From: Brachionus manjavacas
Lineage: Eukaryota > Rotifera > Eurotatoria > Ploima > Brachionidae
Assembly (NCBI GenBank): GCA_019054805.1
Contig: JAHQIY010000035.1
Location: forward strand, 370,006 to 434,005
Direction of reading: 5' to 3'
DNA length: 64,000 nt
A model generated the notes under the pieces. It searched no databases, was not told where the DNA came from, and worked only from the letters and a program-made list of their open reading frames with translations. Made by a program: the position numbers and the translations under genes. Of the stretch, positions 1 through 8,997 are shown in pieces. Each line of letters opens with the position of its first letter. Position 1 is the first letter of the stretch.

Positions 1-157
1 TGTATTTGAGAAATTAAAACAAGAAACTCCAAAAAAGGAAAAAATTTAATTAAAATCTTTATTTGACTTGTTAATCCGACCTCAATTTATTTTAAATTTG
101 AATTAATATCTTCTAAACATACGAATTGATTTATCAAAAACAAATTTCATGTATTTT
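1..157. repeat. AT-rich flank with degenerate satellite motif
   Basis: Non-coding AT-rich DNA. Positions 121-160 hold one copy of a motif that recurs throughout the window: a GATTTATCAAAAAC-like start followed by AATTTCATGTATTTTT. It abuts the 3' end of the LINE ORF1 pseudogene. Confidence 0.6.
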
Positions 158-1006
158 TCAGACCAGCTTTAATTCACCATTTCTTATTCCCCAAAATCTC
201 TTTTTTCCGTCCTCGCATGTTTTGAACTTGAGTGTACTGCCATTTAAAGTGTTTGACTCCAGCAATTCACTATTTTTGCGATCTCGTTCTTGACGAAGTT
301 TCCGATCCGCAACTCTTTGACTTGGCGTAAGGTCTTCATCAACATACACGTCTTTGAATTCGGGGTTTTTACGAAGCGTTTTTGATTTTCGCAGCATTTC
401 CATTTTTGCATCAATTGATTCCATCTCAACCACAAATAGAACTGGATTGTTTCTCACATCACATCCTAAAATTTCTGATAAATCAGTACTTACTCTTTTG
501 CTAATGTGTTTCGCCTTCTTAACTCTTGAACCTGGAATGCCCATTTGTGTTGCCAATTTCTTTGCGAAATCGGCTTCTCCATCAGCAACAGTAATGATTG
601 ATGCCGGAATAGCTAGTAAAACATTTTTAGCCCGTTCTTCTTTTTTCTTCATTTCAGTTGATATTGGCGTCATTAACGCTACTGCATTTTCATCTTTGTG
701 CACACATCCTGAGGCCACTTTAGCCCAGTTAATCGAACTTGATGAAGCCGAGGTCACTGGCCTATTCTAGAATGAATCGATGCGATCTCGAAGCCTCAGC
801 TTTAAGAGCGTTGATGCTGTCTTCTTTATCAGCCATACACTTGCGATATGCGCCGTCAAGCGACCTAATAACAGCAACCAAGTCAACTTCCCTAGCGTGC
901 GGATTGCCGGATCTGCCTTCAGGCTTGTTGTACTAAACTTTTGACAAAGGGCATCCACAAGAACAACCAAATCATCCGCATTTGACACTGGACTATTTGA
1001 ATCCAT
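158..1006 (-). pseudogene. LINE (non-LTR retrotransposon) ORF1-like protein, disrupted
   Basis: The minus-strand frames give a protein of about 280 residues. An N-terminal MDSNSPVSNADD segment starts at 1006. A charged coiled-coil-like stretch follows (ADKEDSINALKAE). The C-terminal half is Lys/Arg-rich, contains VYVDEDLTPSQRVADRKLR and ends in WGIRNGELKLV. That C-terminal block resembles proteins encoded upstream of the reverse transcriptase in invertebrate LINEs, where ORF1 binds element RNA; this is family knowledge recalled without a search. Two breaks are visible: a frame change near 925-935, after the KFSTT segment, and an in-frame TAG at about 770. The C-terminal 199 codons are open. 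I chose the start at MDxNSP because all four other fragments keep it, while the residues upstream differ. No endonuclease or reverse transcriptase follows: the stop codon lies directly on satellite-type DNA, so this is an ORF1-only remnant. A host gene with the same domain is less likely given the partial repeats elsewhere. Confidence 0.7.
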
Positions 1007-1076
1007 TGATAATTTATTCAAAAAAATTTCAAATTTCAAATTTTTTATTCTAGTTTTTATTTATTTCTTAACCTTC

Positions 1077-1299
1077 TGACAATTTGAACAACATGGCGTC
1101 TTTTAACTTAATTTTTTACCTATGAAAACTTGATTGCCGAGGCTTCTATTTACTTATTTTTTACTTATGTACAAGTTGATTGACGAAGCGCCATTCACTT
1201 TTTACCAAAATTACTAATTATGTACAAATAAAGTGACGTGGCGTCTATTTACATATTTCTTTATATATTGACAACTTAAAAGGCGTGAAGTCCATTTTA
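1077..1299 (-). repeat. ~47-bp minisatellite, diverged block M1
   Basis: About five diverged units of roughly 46-47 bp in inverse orientation to block 5938-6270. Each unit contains an AGGCGTCTATTTACTTATTT-like core and a CTATGNACAACTTGATTG-like part. No coding potential is seen. Confidence 0.65.
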
Positions 1300-1855
1300 T
1301 GAATTGCTTATCAAAAACGAATTTCATGTATTTTTGAAACTAAAACAATTGCTTAATAATTGAGTCTAAATATTAATTTCTTGTTAAAACTGGTTGATTT
1401 ATGCCTTTTTAAATCTAATTTTCATTTAAAAGAAATAAATATTTAGACGATCTATTTTGGGATGTATTTTTTTCCCAAATTTTATGGTTTTTTAAAAAAT
1501 CATTTGCTCTCTTAATTAAAAGCAATAAAAATTTTATTTATGTAGAATCAACTTAACCAATCTAATAAAGAAATTAAAATCAAAATCAAATTTAAAATGC
1601 TCCAGTTTTTAATTTCTAAAATACATGAAGTATTATTTAAGATCAAATTTGACTAGAGAGGTGTAAGAAAAAACATTTTGAAAATGAATCTTTTTGAAAA
1701 ATTTCCATTATTCAAAGTCCATCAAAAGCTGAAGAATTAATTTATTTTTTTAAAAAAACTAGAAACGAAATGAACGAAATACAACGTGGTTTAAAAAAAA
1801 TTCTTCTTTAGATTAAAGCATAAGAATTCATTTTTAATTGAATGAAAATATTATT
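1300..1855. other. AT-rich non-coding DNA with satellite motif
   Basis: No gene is seen. Positions 1305-1345 carry the ATCAAAAACGAATTTCATG motif followed by GAAACTAAAAC. The rest is A/T-run-rich low-complexity sequence. Confidence 0.5.
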
Positions 1856-2565
1856 TACCAAAATGAGGCACCGTTTTGGCAATCGTTTTAAAAATCAAGT
1901 AAAAAAAAATCAAATATTTTTTAAATTCAGTTTATTTCTAAACTTGCTGAAAATCATCTGCTTATATATGATGATTTTTTACTATATATAACACTTTCTT
2001 CGTAATGAATATGATATAGCAATTTTCCTTTCCCACCCAACAGCAACTGTTTAACCATTAAAAATGCACCAAACTTTTGCCTCTTTAAGATCAACTAATT
2101 AAATTAAAAATTTATTTAAAAACGTGATATTTTGACTTCTTTACTTATCTCTTTAAAAAAAAGTTTCTTTAAAATTTTTTTTGTGATAAAGAAATAATCA
2201 GTAATTCAAAATTCAAATTGTTTTTTTCAAAACGGGTTTTCACAAAAAATTTTCCCAAAAAAAAGCCTAACTTATGTTTAATTCTTCCCATTTAGGCATA
2301 CTTCTTTAAATATCTTTTTCTTCAATTAAATCGTTTTATCTTGAAACTTTTTTCAGAAGAGAATCTAGTGATAAAATATCCCAATTTTTGTTTTTGATGA
2401 GAGAGGTTATAGTCAGGCTCTTGTAGCTATCGATGATAGATAACAGATTTGTATCCTTAAAAAATAAACACATTTCTATTTTGCTTATTATTAATTATTC
2501 AAATTCACAAAAATTATTTAATGCCAAAAAAATTAATGGAATTAAAGTTAAAAAAGAGTCAAATT
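1856..2565 (+). repeat. R module, copy 1 (diverged)
   Basis: A ~700-bp non-coding module found again at 5319, 12541, 19256, 26268, 41720 (inverted), 45800 and 47352 (inverted). Landmarks in order are GGCAATCGT, CTTGCTGAAAA.CATCTGCTT, ATGAAAAATGCAC, AACGTGATATTTTGACTTCTTTAC, GTGA.AAAGAAATAA, AAGCCTAACTTATG, CC.ATTTAGGCAT and AGATAACAGATTTGT. This copy is the most diverged. A short open frame at 2433-2666 is A/T-run translation and is not called a gene. Confidence 0.7.
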
Positions 2566-3425
2566 TAAAAGTTTTTAATTTGATTTTTGTAAATATTTAC
2601 ATATTTATTAGACTTGTGAATTTAATTCATATTTTGATCATATTTGAATTAATATCTTTAAAATAAACGAATGCATATTTTAAAAACAAATTTCATGAAT
2701 TTTTTTCAAATTAGAATATATAATTTAGAATATCAAAGCTTTTTAGATGTGAACAATTTTTTAAATGTCTTATTAAATTTTTTGTTTTTATGGTTTTTAA
2801 ACAGAAGCTATTGAAATATGAATAATTTATTGACTATGAAAAAAAAAACTTTGATAATACATTAAAACGTAAAGATAACCTAAATAATACGTCTATAAAC
2901 AGTTGGATAGACAATGTTATATGTATGGAAGAAGAGTTTAACAATATCAAGCATACAAGAATTATGATTGACCAAAGTAATCTTACTGACCACAACTATA
3001 TTAAATTCGAGAATGAACATGAAATCGCCTCAGTTGAGATATTATTACTAAAAGAACCATTCAAAGTGTAACGGTAAATATTTCCGTATTTATTAGACTT
3101 GTGAATTAAATTCATATTTTGATCAAATTTAAATTAATATAATCCAAATATATGAATTGAGTTATATAGAACCAATTTTATGTATTTTAGAAACTAAAGC
3201 GATTAGTTATTTAACAGTGAATTCGAATACACAAATCGATTTAAAAACAACGAATTTCATGAATTTTAGAAACTAATATAAGGAGTTTTTAAATGTGATT
3301 TATATTTTAATTATTTTTTTAGATTTGTTTAATTGATTCTTTAAAAAAAAACAAATTGATTTATTAACCACGAATTTCAGAAGATATTTATGTGTGAATT
3401 TTTTTTTAACAAACTAAATAACGGA
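2566..3425. other. AT-rich non-coding DNA with satellite motifs
   Basis: No gene is seen. Diverged copies of the AATTTCATGTATTTTAGAAACTAAA motif lie at about 2670-2710, 3150-3195, 3230-3275 and 3350-3385, at irregular spacing of roughly 80-450 bp. Confidence 0.5.
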
Positions 3426-3715
3426 TTTTTCCTTCCTTTAGTCATACTTCTTTAAATATCTTTTTATTCAATGAAATCGCTTTTACAGTTACCTTGAAAG
3501 TTTTTTCAGAGGAGAATCTAGTGATAAAATATCACTTTTTTAGTTTTTGCTGAAAGAGGTAAAATACAGCTTTTGTACTTATCGATGATAGATAACAGAT
3601 TTGTATCCTTAAAAAATAAACACATTTCTATATTCCTTATTATTAATTATTCAAATTCACAAAAATTATTTAATGTCAAAAAAATTAATGGAATTAAAGT
3701 TAAAAAAAAGTTTTT
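3426..3715 (+). repeat. R module, partial second copy
   Basis: A direct repeat of 2276-2565. Shared landmarks are CTTCTTTAAATATCTTTTT, GAGAATCTAGTGATAAAATATC, TATCGATGATAGATAACAGA and TTAATGGAATTAAAGTTAAAA. Only the 3' part of the module is present. Confidence 0.75.
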
Positions 3716-5318
3716 ATTCCATTTAAAATTCTGTATAAAAATCTAAAATACTAAAATCTTAAAAAAAAATTATATTTCATTCGACTTTTTAAATTATAAT
3801 AATATAAATTTGATTTTCAAAGAATTAAATTAACGAGTTTTAAAAAGACATTATAATATAAGCTTTTGTTTTTGGTTTCACAATCTTTTTAAAACTCGTT
3901 AATTTAATTATTTGAAAATCAAATTTAAATAATATTAATTTTAAAAAGTCGAATAATTATTTGTTAACCGAAATATTGAATTTTAGTGGAAATCAAAAAC
4001 TATTCAAATGAAAAAAATATTTAGAAGATAAATTTTGGTTTTTATTTTTCAGCATCTTTCTAATCAAAATTTTAAATCTAAATTTGAATTAATATACGCA
4101 TTGATTAATCAAAAACAAATTTTATGAATTTTGCAAATTAGAATAAGAAGTTAATTAGATGTAAACAATTTTTAAAAAGTCTAATTAAGTAGGTTTAATT
4201 TGATCAATTAATTTTCAAATTATAATTATTTTTATCTAAATTATCCAATTGTTGCTTAACAAGCAAATTAATGGATTTTTTGATTTTAAATCGAGAACTT
4301 TTCAAATTTGAATAATATTTAAGTGATCTTAATTGAAATGTATTTTTTGACAAGTATTAAAATAAATAAAAACTTATATAATTTTAAAAACAGAAATTAT
4401 TTATCAGCAACCAATTTTATGTTTGTCTGATTTTTAAACAGGAGCGATAGAAATATGAATAATTTATAGACAATAATTATTACACTGGTGAATCTTACTC
4501 CAACTTTATTCTAATTTGGATAAAAATCATCTAAATGTACGAATTGATTTATCTATTACGAATTTCATGTATTTGAAGAATTAAAACAAGAAACTCTTAA
4601 AAAGTAAAAAATTTAATTAAAATTTTTATTTGACTTGTTAATCCGACCTCAATTTATTTTAAATATGAATTAATATCTTCTAAACATACGAATTGATTTA
4701 TCCAAAACTAATTTCATGCATTTTTCAAACTAAAACCAAAAAATATTTAATTTTGATATATATTTTAATGCCTTTTTTGAACTGGTTAATTTAAACCCTT
4801 GTTAATCAAATTTTTAATTTTATTAATATCAAAAAAGCCAATTTTTATTTATTTACAAAAATATTATATTTTTGAGAGAATCTAAAATCATTTAAATGAA
4901 ATAAACATTTATACGATCTTTTTTGGTTTGTATTTTTTAGCACCAATCGAATTAAATTTGAATAAATACCATCAAAGAAAATGCATTGATTGATAACTCA
5001 CTAATTTCATGTTTTTTGTGATTTTATCTCAGAAGCCATTAAAAATGAATAATTGAACGACAATCTTTGTTAGAATGGTAATTTTAATCCTATTAAATTA
5101 TATTTGAATAAAAATCCTCTAAATGTACGGATTGATTCATCAATGACGAATTTCACGTTTCTTAGAAATTAAATTAAGAATCTCTTGAAATGTTAAAATT
5201 TAATTAAAATCTTTATTAGACTAGTTAAACTCACTTATTTAAATTAATTTATTTTAATGGCTCAATTAATATAATCCAAATATATGAATTGATTCATTTA
5301 CATTTTCATTCCCAACAG
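3716..5318. other. AT-rich non-coding DNA with satellite motifs and a long hairpin
   Basis: No gene is seen. Satellite-motif copies lie near 4095, 4540, 4690, 4985 and 5130. A long inverted repeat at 3779-3954 is listed separately. Confidence 0.5.
3779..3954. repeat. 70-bp-arm inverted repeat (foldback/MITE-like)
   Basis: Arms 3779-3848 and 3884-3954 are reverse complements with only a few mismatches and small gaps. They share ATTCGACTTTTTAAA, GATTTTCAAAGAATTAAAT and AACGAGTTTTAAAAAGA. The loop is 35 bp. No second copy was noticed in the window. Confidence 0.85.
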
Positions 5319-5740
5319 CAATTATTTCATCATGAAAAATGCTCCAAAAATTTACCTCTTGTAGATAACTTTTAAATTTTTTAAAAAACGTGATATTTTG
5401 ACTTTTTTTCTTATAGAAATAACCAGTAACTCAAAATTCAAATTTTTTTTTTCTAAATTGGTTTCCACAAAAAAAAATTTCCCATAAAAAAGCCTAACTT
5501 ATGAATGTAATTTTAACTATTAGCTGTAAAAACTGATAAATTCCTTCCATTTAGGCATGCTTCTTTAAATTCTAAAAAATTGCGTTTCCTATAACTTCAT
5601 GAAACTTTTTTCATAGATAACAGATTTGTTTCCTAAAAAACATATATATTTCTATATTCCTTATTATTAATTATACATATTGACAAAAATTATTTAATGT
5701 TAAATAAATTGATGGAATTAAAATTGAAAAAGAATCTTTT
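5319..5740 (+). repeat. R module, copy 2 (truncated, internally deleted)
   Basis: Carries ATGAAAAATGCTCC, AACGTGATATTTTGAC, AAGCCTAACTTATGAATG, CTTCCATTTAGGCATG and ATAACAGATTTGTTTCC. It lacks the first ~150 bp and a middle part present at 12541-13290. Confidence 0.7.
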
Positions 5741-5937
5741 AAAAATTTTTTTTATTACAATCATAAAGAACATTGAATTGAACTTTGAAACCACAATTGC
5801 TTCGGTTTATCATTAAATTTTATATTTAATAAAATTAAATGTAATTTTAGCAGCTCATTTATATTAATTGAAATAATTTATTTATTATTGATAATTGATA
5901 AATGGCCTCCTAAATATTAACTTCTTGATAAGAGAAA

Positions 5938-6270
5938 AGTAAATGGAAGTCTCGTCTCTCAATTTGTCCATAGGGATTTAAATAGGTAAATAGACGTTTA
6001 GGGTTTTAGGTTGTTGATAGGTAGTGAAATAAGTATATAGACGCTATGTAAATCAATTTTTCCATAGGTAGTGAAATAAGTAAATAAAGACTTGGTCAGT
6101 TAAAGTTGTCGATAGGTAAATAATCAAGTAAATAGAAGCCTCGTTATTAAGTGGTCCATAAATTTCTATTAGAATAAACAGACCCCTTTTTTTTAAAGAT
6201 TTCCATGGGTAATGAAATAAGTCATAAGGCGCCTCTTGTTTTAAATAGTCCATAGGGAGAGAAATATGAC
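5938..6270 (+). repeat. 47-bp minisatellite, block M2
   Basis: Seven units. Units starting at about 5938, 5985 and 6032 can be counted at exactly 47 bp; the next two are 48-49 bp. The core is TAAATAGACGC..., followed by GTTGTCCATAGGTAGTGAAATAAG. The minus-strand frame at 6053-6253 only translates these units and is not a gene. Confidence 0.85.
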
Positions 6271-6857
6271 AATCTTGGTTAGAATGCTGAGTTTTATTCC
6301 TATTGATTCAATTTTGAATTAAATCGTTGATAAAAGCAAATTGATTCATCAACAGCCAATTCAATCCTTTGTAGAAATTAAATTAATGGCTTTTGAAAAA
6401 AGAATAATTTTATTTCAATATTTTTTAAACAAGTGATTTTAATTCGTGGATTTTTGATTTAAAATCAAATAAAAGTTCATTTTTGCTAAAGATGTCAAAA
6501 ATTTATTTCAAAACGTATTTTTAATATATAAATCTAATTTTATGAGTAACTGATTTAAAATCAAAAATACATTAACCTCTTAAAAAAGGACATTTAAAAA
6601 TTATTCACATTTAAATTGCATCTGTTTTAATTTCTAAAATTAATGAACATCGCTCTTGTTAAATCATTTGGCTCTTAAAAATTTTAGTACAATTTTGTTT
6701 GGATAGATGTTAAATATTACATTTCTAAATTGATTCTTCAAATTTTATTCTCAATTATATCATTTTTGAATCAAATCAAAAATCCGTTATTATGGTATTT
6801 AATAAATCATGCAAATTTAAATAACTTCTGAAATAAATCTTTAATTATAAGAAATTC
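6271..6857 (+). repeat. O module, copy 1
   Basis: Non-coding repeat with landmarks AATGCTGAGTTTTATTCCTA, TTTTTGATTTAAAATCAAAT, AAAGATGTCAAAAATTTATT, AACCTCTTAAAAAAGGACAT and GGATAGATGTNAAATATTAC. It recurs at 27391, 41370 (inverted) and 46533, and in inverted form beside the transposons of arrays 2 and 3, where it forms the outer part of their inverted flanks. Confidence 0.75.
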
Positions 6858-7553
6858 GTATTTAAGAAAAAAATTTTTTTTTTAGAAAGAATAAATTGAA
6901 CTAATTTAAAAAAATAATCAAAATAATAATCACAATTATTAACTCCTTATTTTAGTTTCTAAACCTCATGAAATTCGTTGTTTTTAAATGGATTCGTGTA
7001 TTCAAATTCACCATTAAATAACTAATCGTTTTATTTTCTTAGATACATGAAATTGTTTGTAAATGAATCAATTCAAATATTCGGAAATTCATATATCAGG
7101 AAATTCATATATTCAAATTTGATTCGATTGGTGCCAAAATATACACACCAAAATAGACTGTATATATTAATAAAGCCTTTTAAAATTAATAATTATATGA
7201 TAGTCTTTGTTAAAATGGTAATTTAAATCCTATTCAATGAAATCACCTCAGTTGAGATGTTTTTACTAAAGGAACCAGTCAAAAACGTAACGGTAAATAT
7301 TTCCATATTTATTAGATCTGTGAATTTAATTCATATTTTGATCAAATTTGAATTAATATCATCAAAAAATACGAATTTATTTAACAAAAACGAATTTCAT
7401 GTATTCTTTGAACCAAAAAATATTTAATTTCGATATACATTTTAATCTTTTTAAAATTGGTTAATTTAAGCCTTTGTAAATCATATTTTTAAATATATCT
7501 ATATTTAAAAAAGCCGATAATTATATATTAGCAAAATTATATATTAGAAAATC

Positions 7554-7953
7554 TGACTTTCCGTTAAAAAGTTACAGTGGTCCAAAGGCAAGATAATTTA
7601 ATAATATGGGTATCGGCTAAATAAGCGTATCTCGGTAATTTTTCAAGCAAATTAGACCGCATATATACCAAAATGCTCAGAATTGAATAAGGAATCTAAA
7701 AATGAAGCAAAAATAACAAGAATGACAAATGTTAGCGAATATAACCCTTAAAAACCAAGAATTTGACTTTTTTTACTTTTGTGGTCTATAGACTACCCTA
7801 CGCCAAAGGACTATCGGTCAAATTTTTTTTTATTTTTTTAAGCTCTACTTAGTGACTAAAACATATTAAAAGATCAGATCCTAGAAGATTTAATTCCTAA
7901 GGTAATTATTCTCACTAAAATTTTAGTCTTTTTCCTATTTTTAAGATTACGAT
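7554..7953 (+). repeat. Left TIR of copy A
   Basis: Starts with GACTTTCCGTT and ends with AGATTACGAT. It is the reverse complement of 10588-10944 with indels. The most GC-rich and best conserved block is 7791-7820 (GTGGTCTATAGACTACCCTA then CGCCAAAGGA). Confidence 0.8.
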
Positions 7954-7964
7954 TTTAGAGTATT

Positions 7965-7972
7965 GCACGTGC
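7965..7972. promoter_or_regulatory. Conserved GCACGTGC palindrome (E-box) upstream of transposase
   Basis: An 8-bp palindrome with a CACGTG core lies just inside the left TIR and ~190 bp before the first coding codons. It is unchanged in every copy that keeps this region: 14479, 21195, 29081, 31733, 34384, 39670 (inverted copy), 49525, 52734, 55950, 59172 and 62140. A promoter role is inferred. Confidence 0.4.
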
Positions 7973-8403
7973 TTTTATGTATTTTTTTCGAATTTATTAA
8001 GTTCAAGTCGTTTAATTTTAAATTTGTCTTACTTACTATCACACAAATTTTTTTCTTCAGTCTTTTTAGAAAGCTAAATAAGTTTGCATAAATTCATATA
8101 AAATTTGAATCATTTTTTATTACATAAATTGAACAATTTAATTGTAAAAACAAAAAAAAGAGCAATTTATATCGAATATGTGCTTTTTGCAAAATTCGTT
8201 TTGATTCTAATCCAAAACTAAATAAAAACAAAATTGGAATTTCATCGGCCTGGGTGAAGGCATCATTTCAATCTTTGGGAATAGATTGGAAAAATTATAA
8301 TTATGTTTGCTTCGGTTGTCATAGGCATCTATCAAAGTCGTGCTTAAATAAAGATGAACTTTTTAATAAATTGAGGCTTGAAGAGCTTATTGAAACTGAA
8401 ACT

Positions 8404-8440
8404 CATCAAGAACCCTTAATCGAAATGGATTATCTAGATG
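8404..8440. repeat. 37-bp duplication, left of LINE fragment (copy A)
   Basis: Begins CATCAAGAACCC and ends TATCTAGATG. It is repeated at 8961-8997 with one mismatch, flanks the foreign ORF1 fragment, and lies within transposase coding sequence (HQEPLIEMDYLD). Confidence 0.9.
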
Positions 8441-8960
8441 GAATGGAATGCCCATATGCGTTGCCAATTTCTTTGCGAAATCGGCTTATCCATCAGCAAC
8501 AGTAATGATTGATGCCGGAATAGCTAGTAAAACATTATTAGCCAGTTCTTCTTTTTTCTTCATTTCGGTTGATATTGGTGTCATTAACGCTACTGCATTT
8601 TCATCTTTGTGCACACATCCCGAGGCCACTTTAGCCCAGTTAATCGAACTTGATGAAGCTGAGGTCACTGGCCTATTCTAGATTGAATCGATGCGATCTC
8701 GAAGCTCGGCAATTTCAGCTTTAAGAGCGTTGATGCGGTCTTCTTTATCAGCCATACACCTACGATATGCGCCGTCAAGCGACCTAATAACAGCAACCAA
8801 GTCAACTTCCCTTGCGTGCGGATTGCCGGATCTGCCTGCAGGCTTGTTGTACTAAATTTTTGACAAAGGGCATCCACAAGTACAACGAAATCGTCCGCAT
8901 TTGACACTGGACTATTTAAATCCATTGAAAATTTATTCAAAAAATTTCAATTAGGATGAA
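8441..8960 (-). mobile_element. LINE ORF1 fragment inserted in transposase A
   Basis: 520 bp of minus-strand ORF1, matching 533-1033. It runs from just before the MDLNSPVSNADD start to LATQMGIP, where it is cut inside the frame. It carries the same coiled-coil frame change as the first copy and an in-frame TAG after RDRIDSI. There is no poly(A) or LINE 3' end, so it is truncated at the side where LINEs normally stay complete. It is flanked by a 37-bp duplication of the target. Confidence 0.85.
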
Positions 8961-8997
8961 CATCAAGAAACCTTAATCGAAATGGATTATCTAGATG
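8961..8997. repeat. 37-bp duplication, right of LINE fragment (copy A)
   Basis: Second copy of 8404-8440 with one change (AAGAAACC for AAGAACCC). Transposase coding resumes here as HQETLIEMDYLDETEPK. Confidence 0.9.

Noticed and set aside
354..770. 138-codon plus-strand open frame, and its shorter relatives near 8448, 14961, 21677 and (minus) 38962
   Set aside because: They are antisense shadows of the LINE ORF1, which shows recognisable LINE ORF1 composition on the other strand.
2433..2666. 77-codon frame rich in Ile, Asn and Lys
   Set aside because: Low-complexity A/T translation inside the R module. The frame is not kept in the other seven copies.
6053..6253. 66-codon minus-strand frame, and a similar one at 27070-27279
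   Set aside because: It translates 47-bp minisatellite units only.
5938..6270. Regularly spaced repeats as a CRISPR array
   Set aside because: Units are contiguous and diverged, with no unique spacers and no cas genes, and the context is clearly eukaryotic.
8254..8505. 83-codon frame starting MKASFQSLG as a complete gene (also at 14767 and 21483)
   Set aside because: It is the N-terminal part of the transposase running out into the LINE insert. The coding signal extends upstream of this ATG (CAFCKIRFD).
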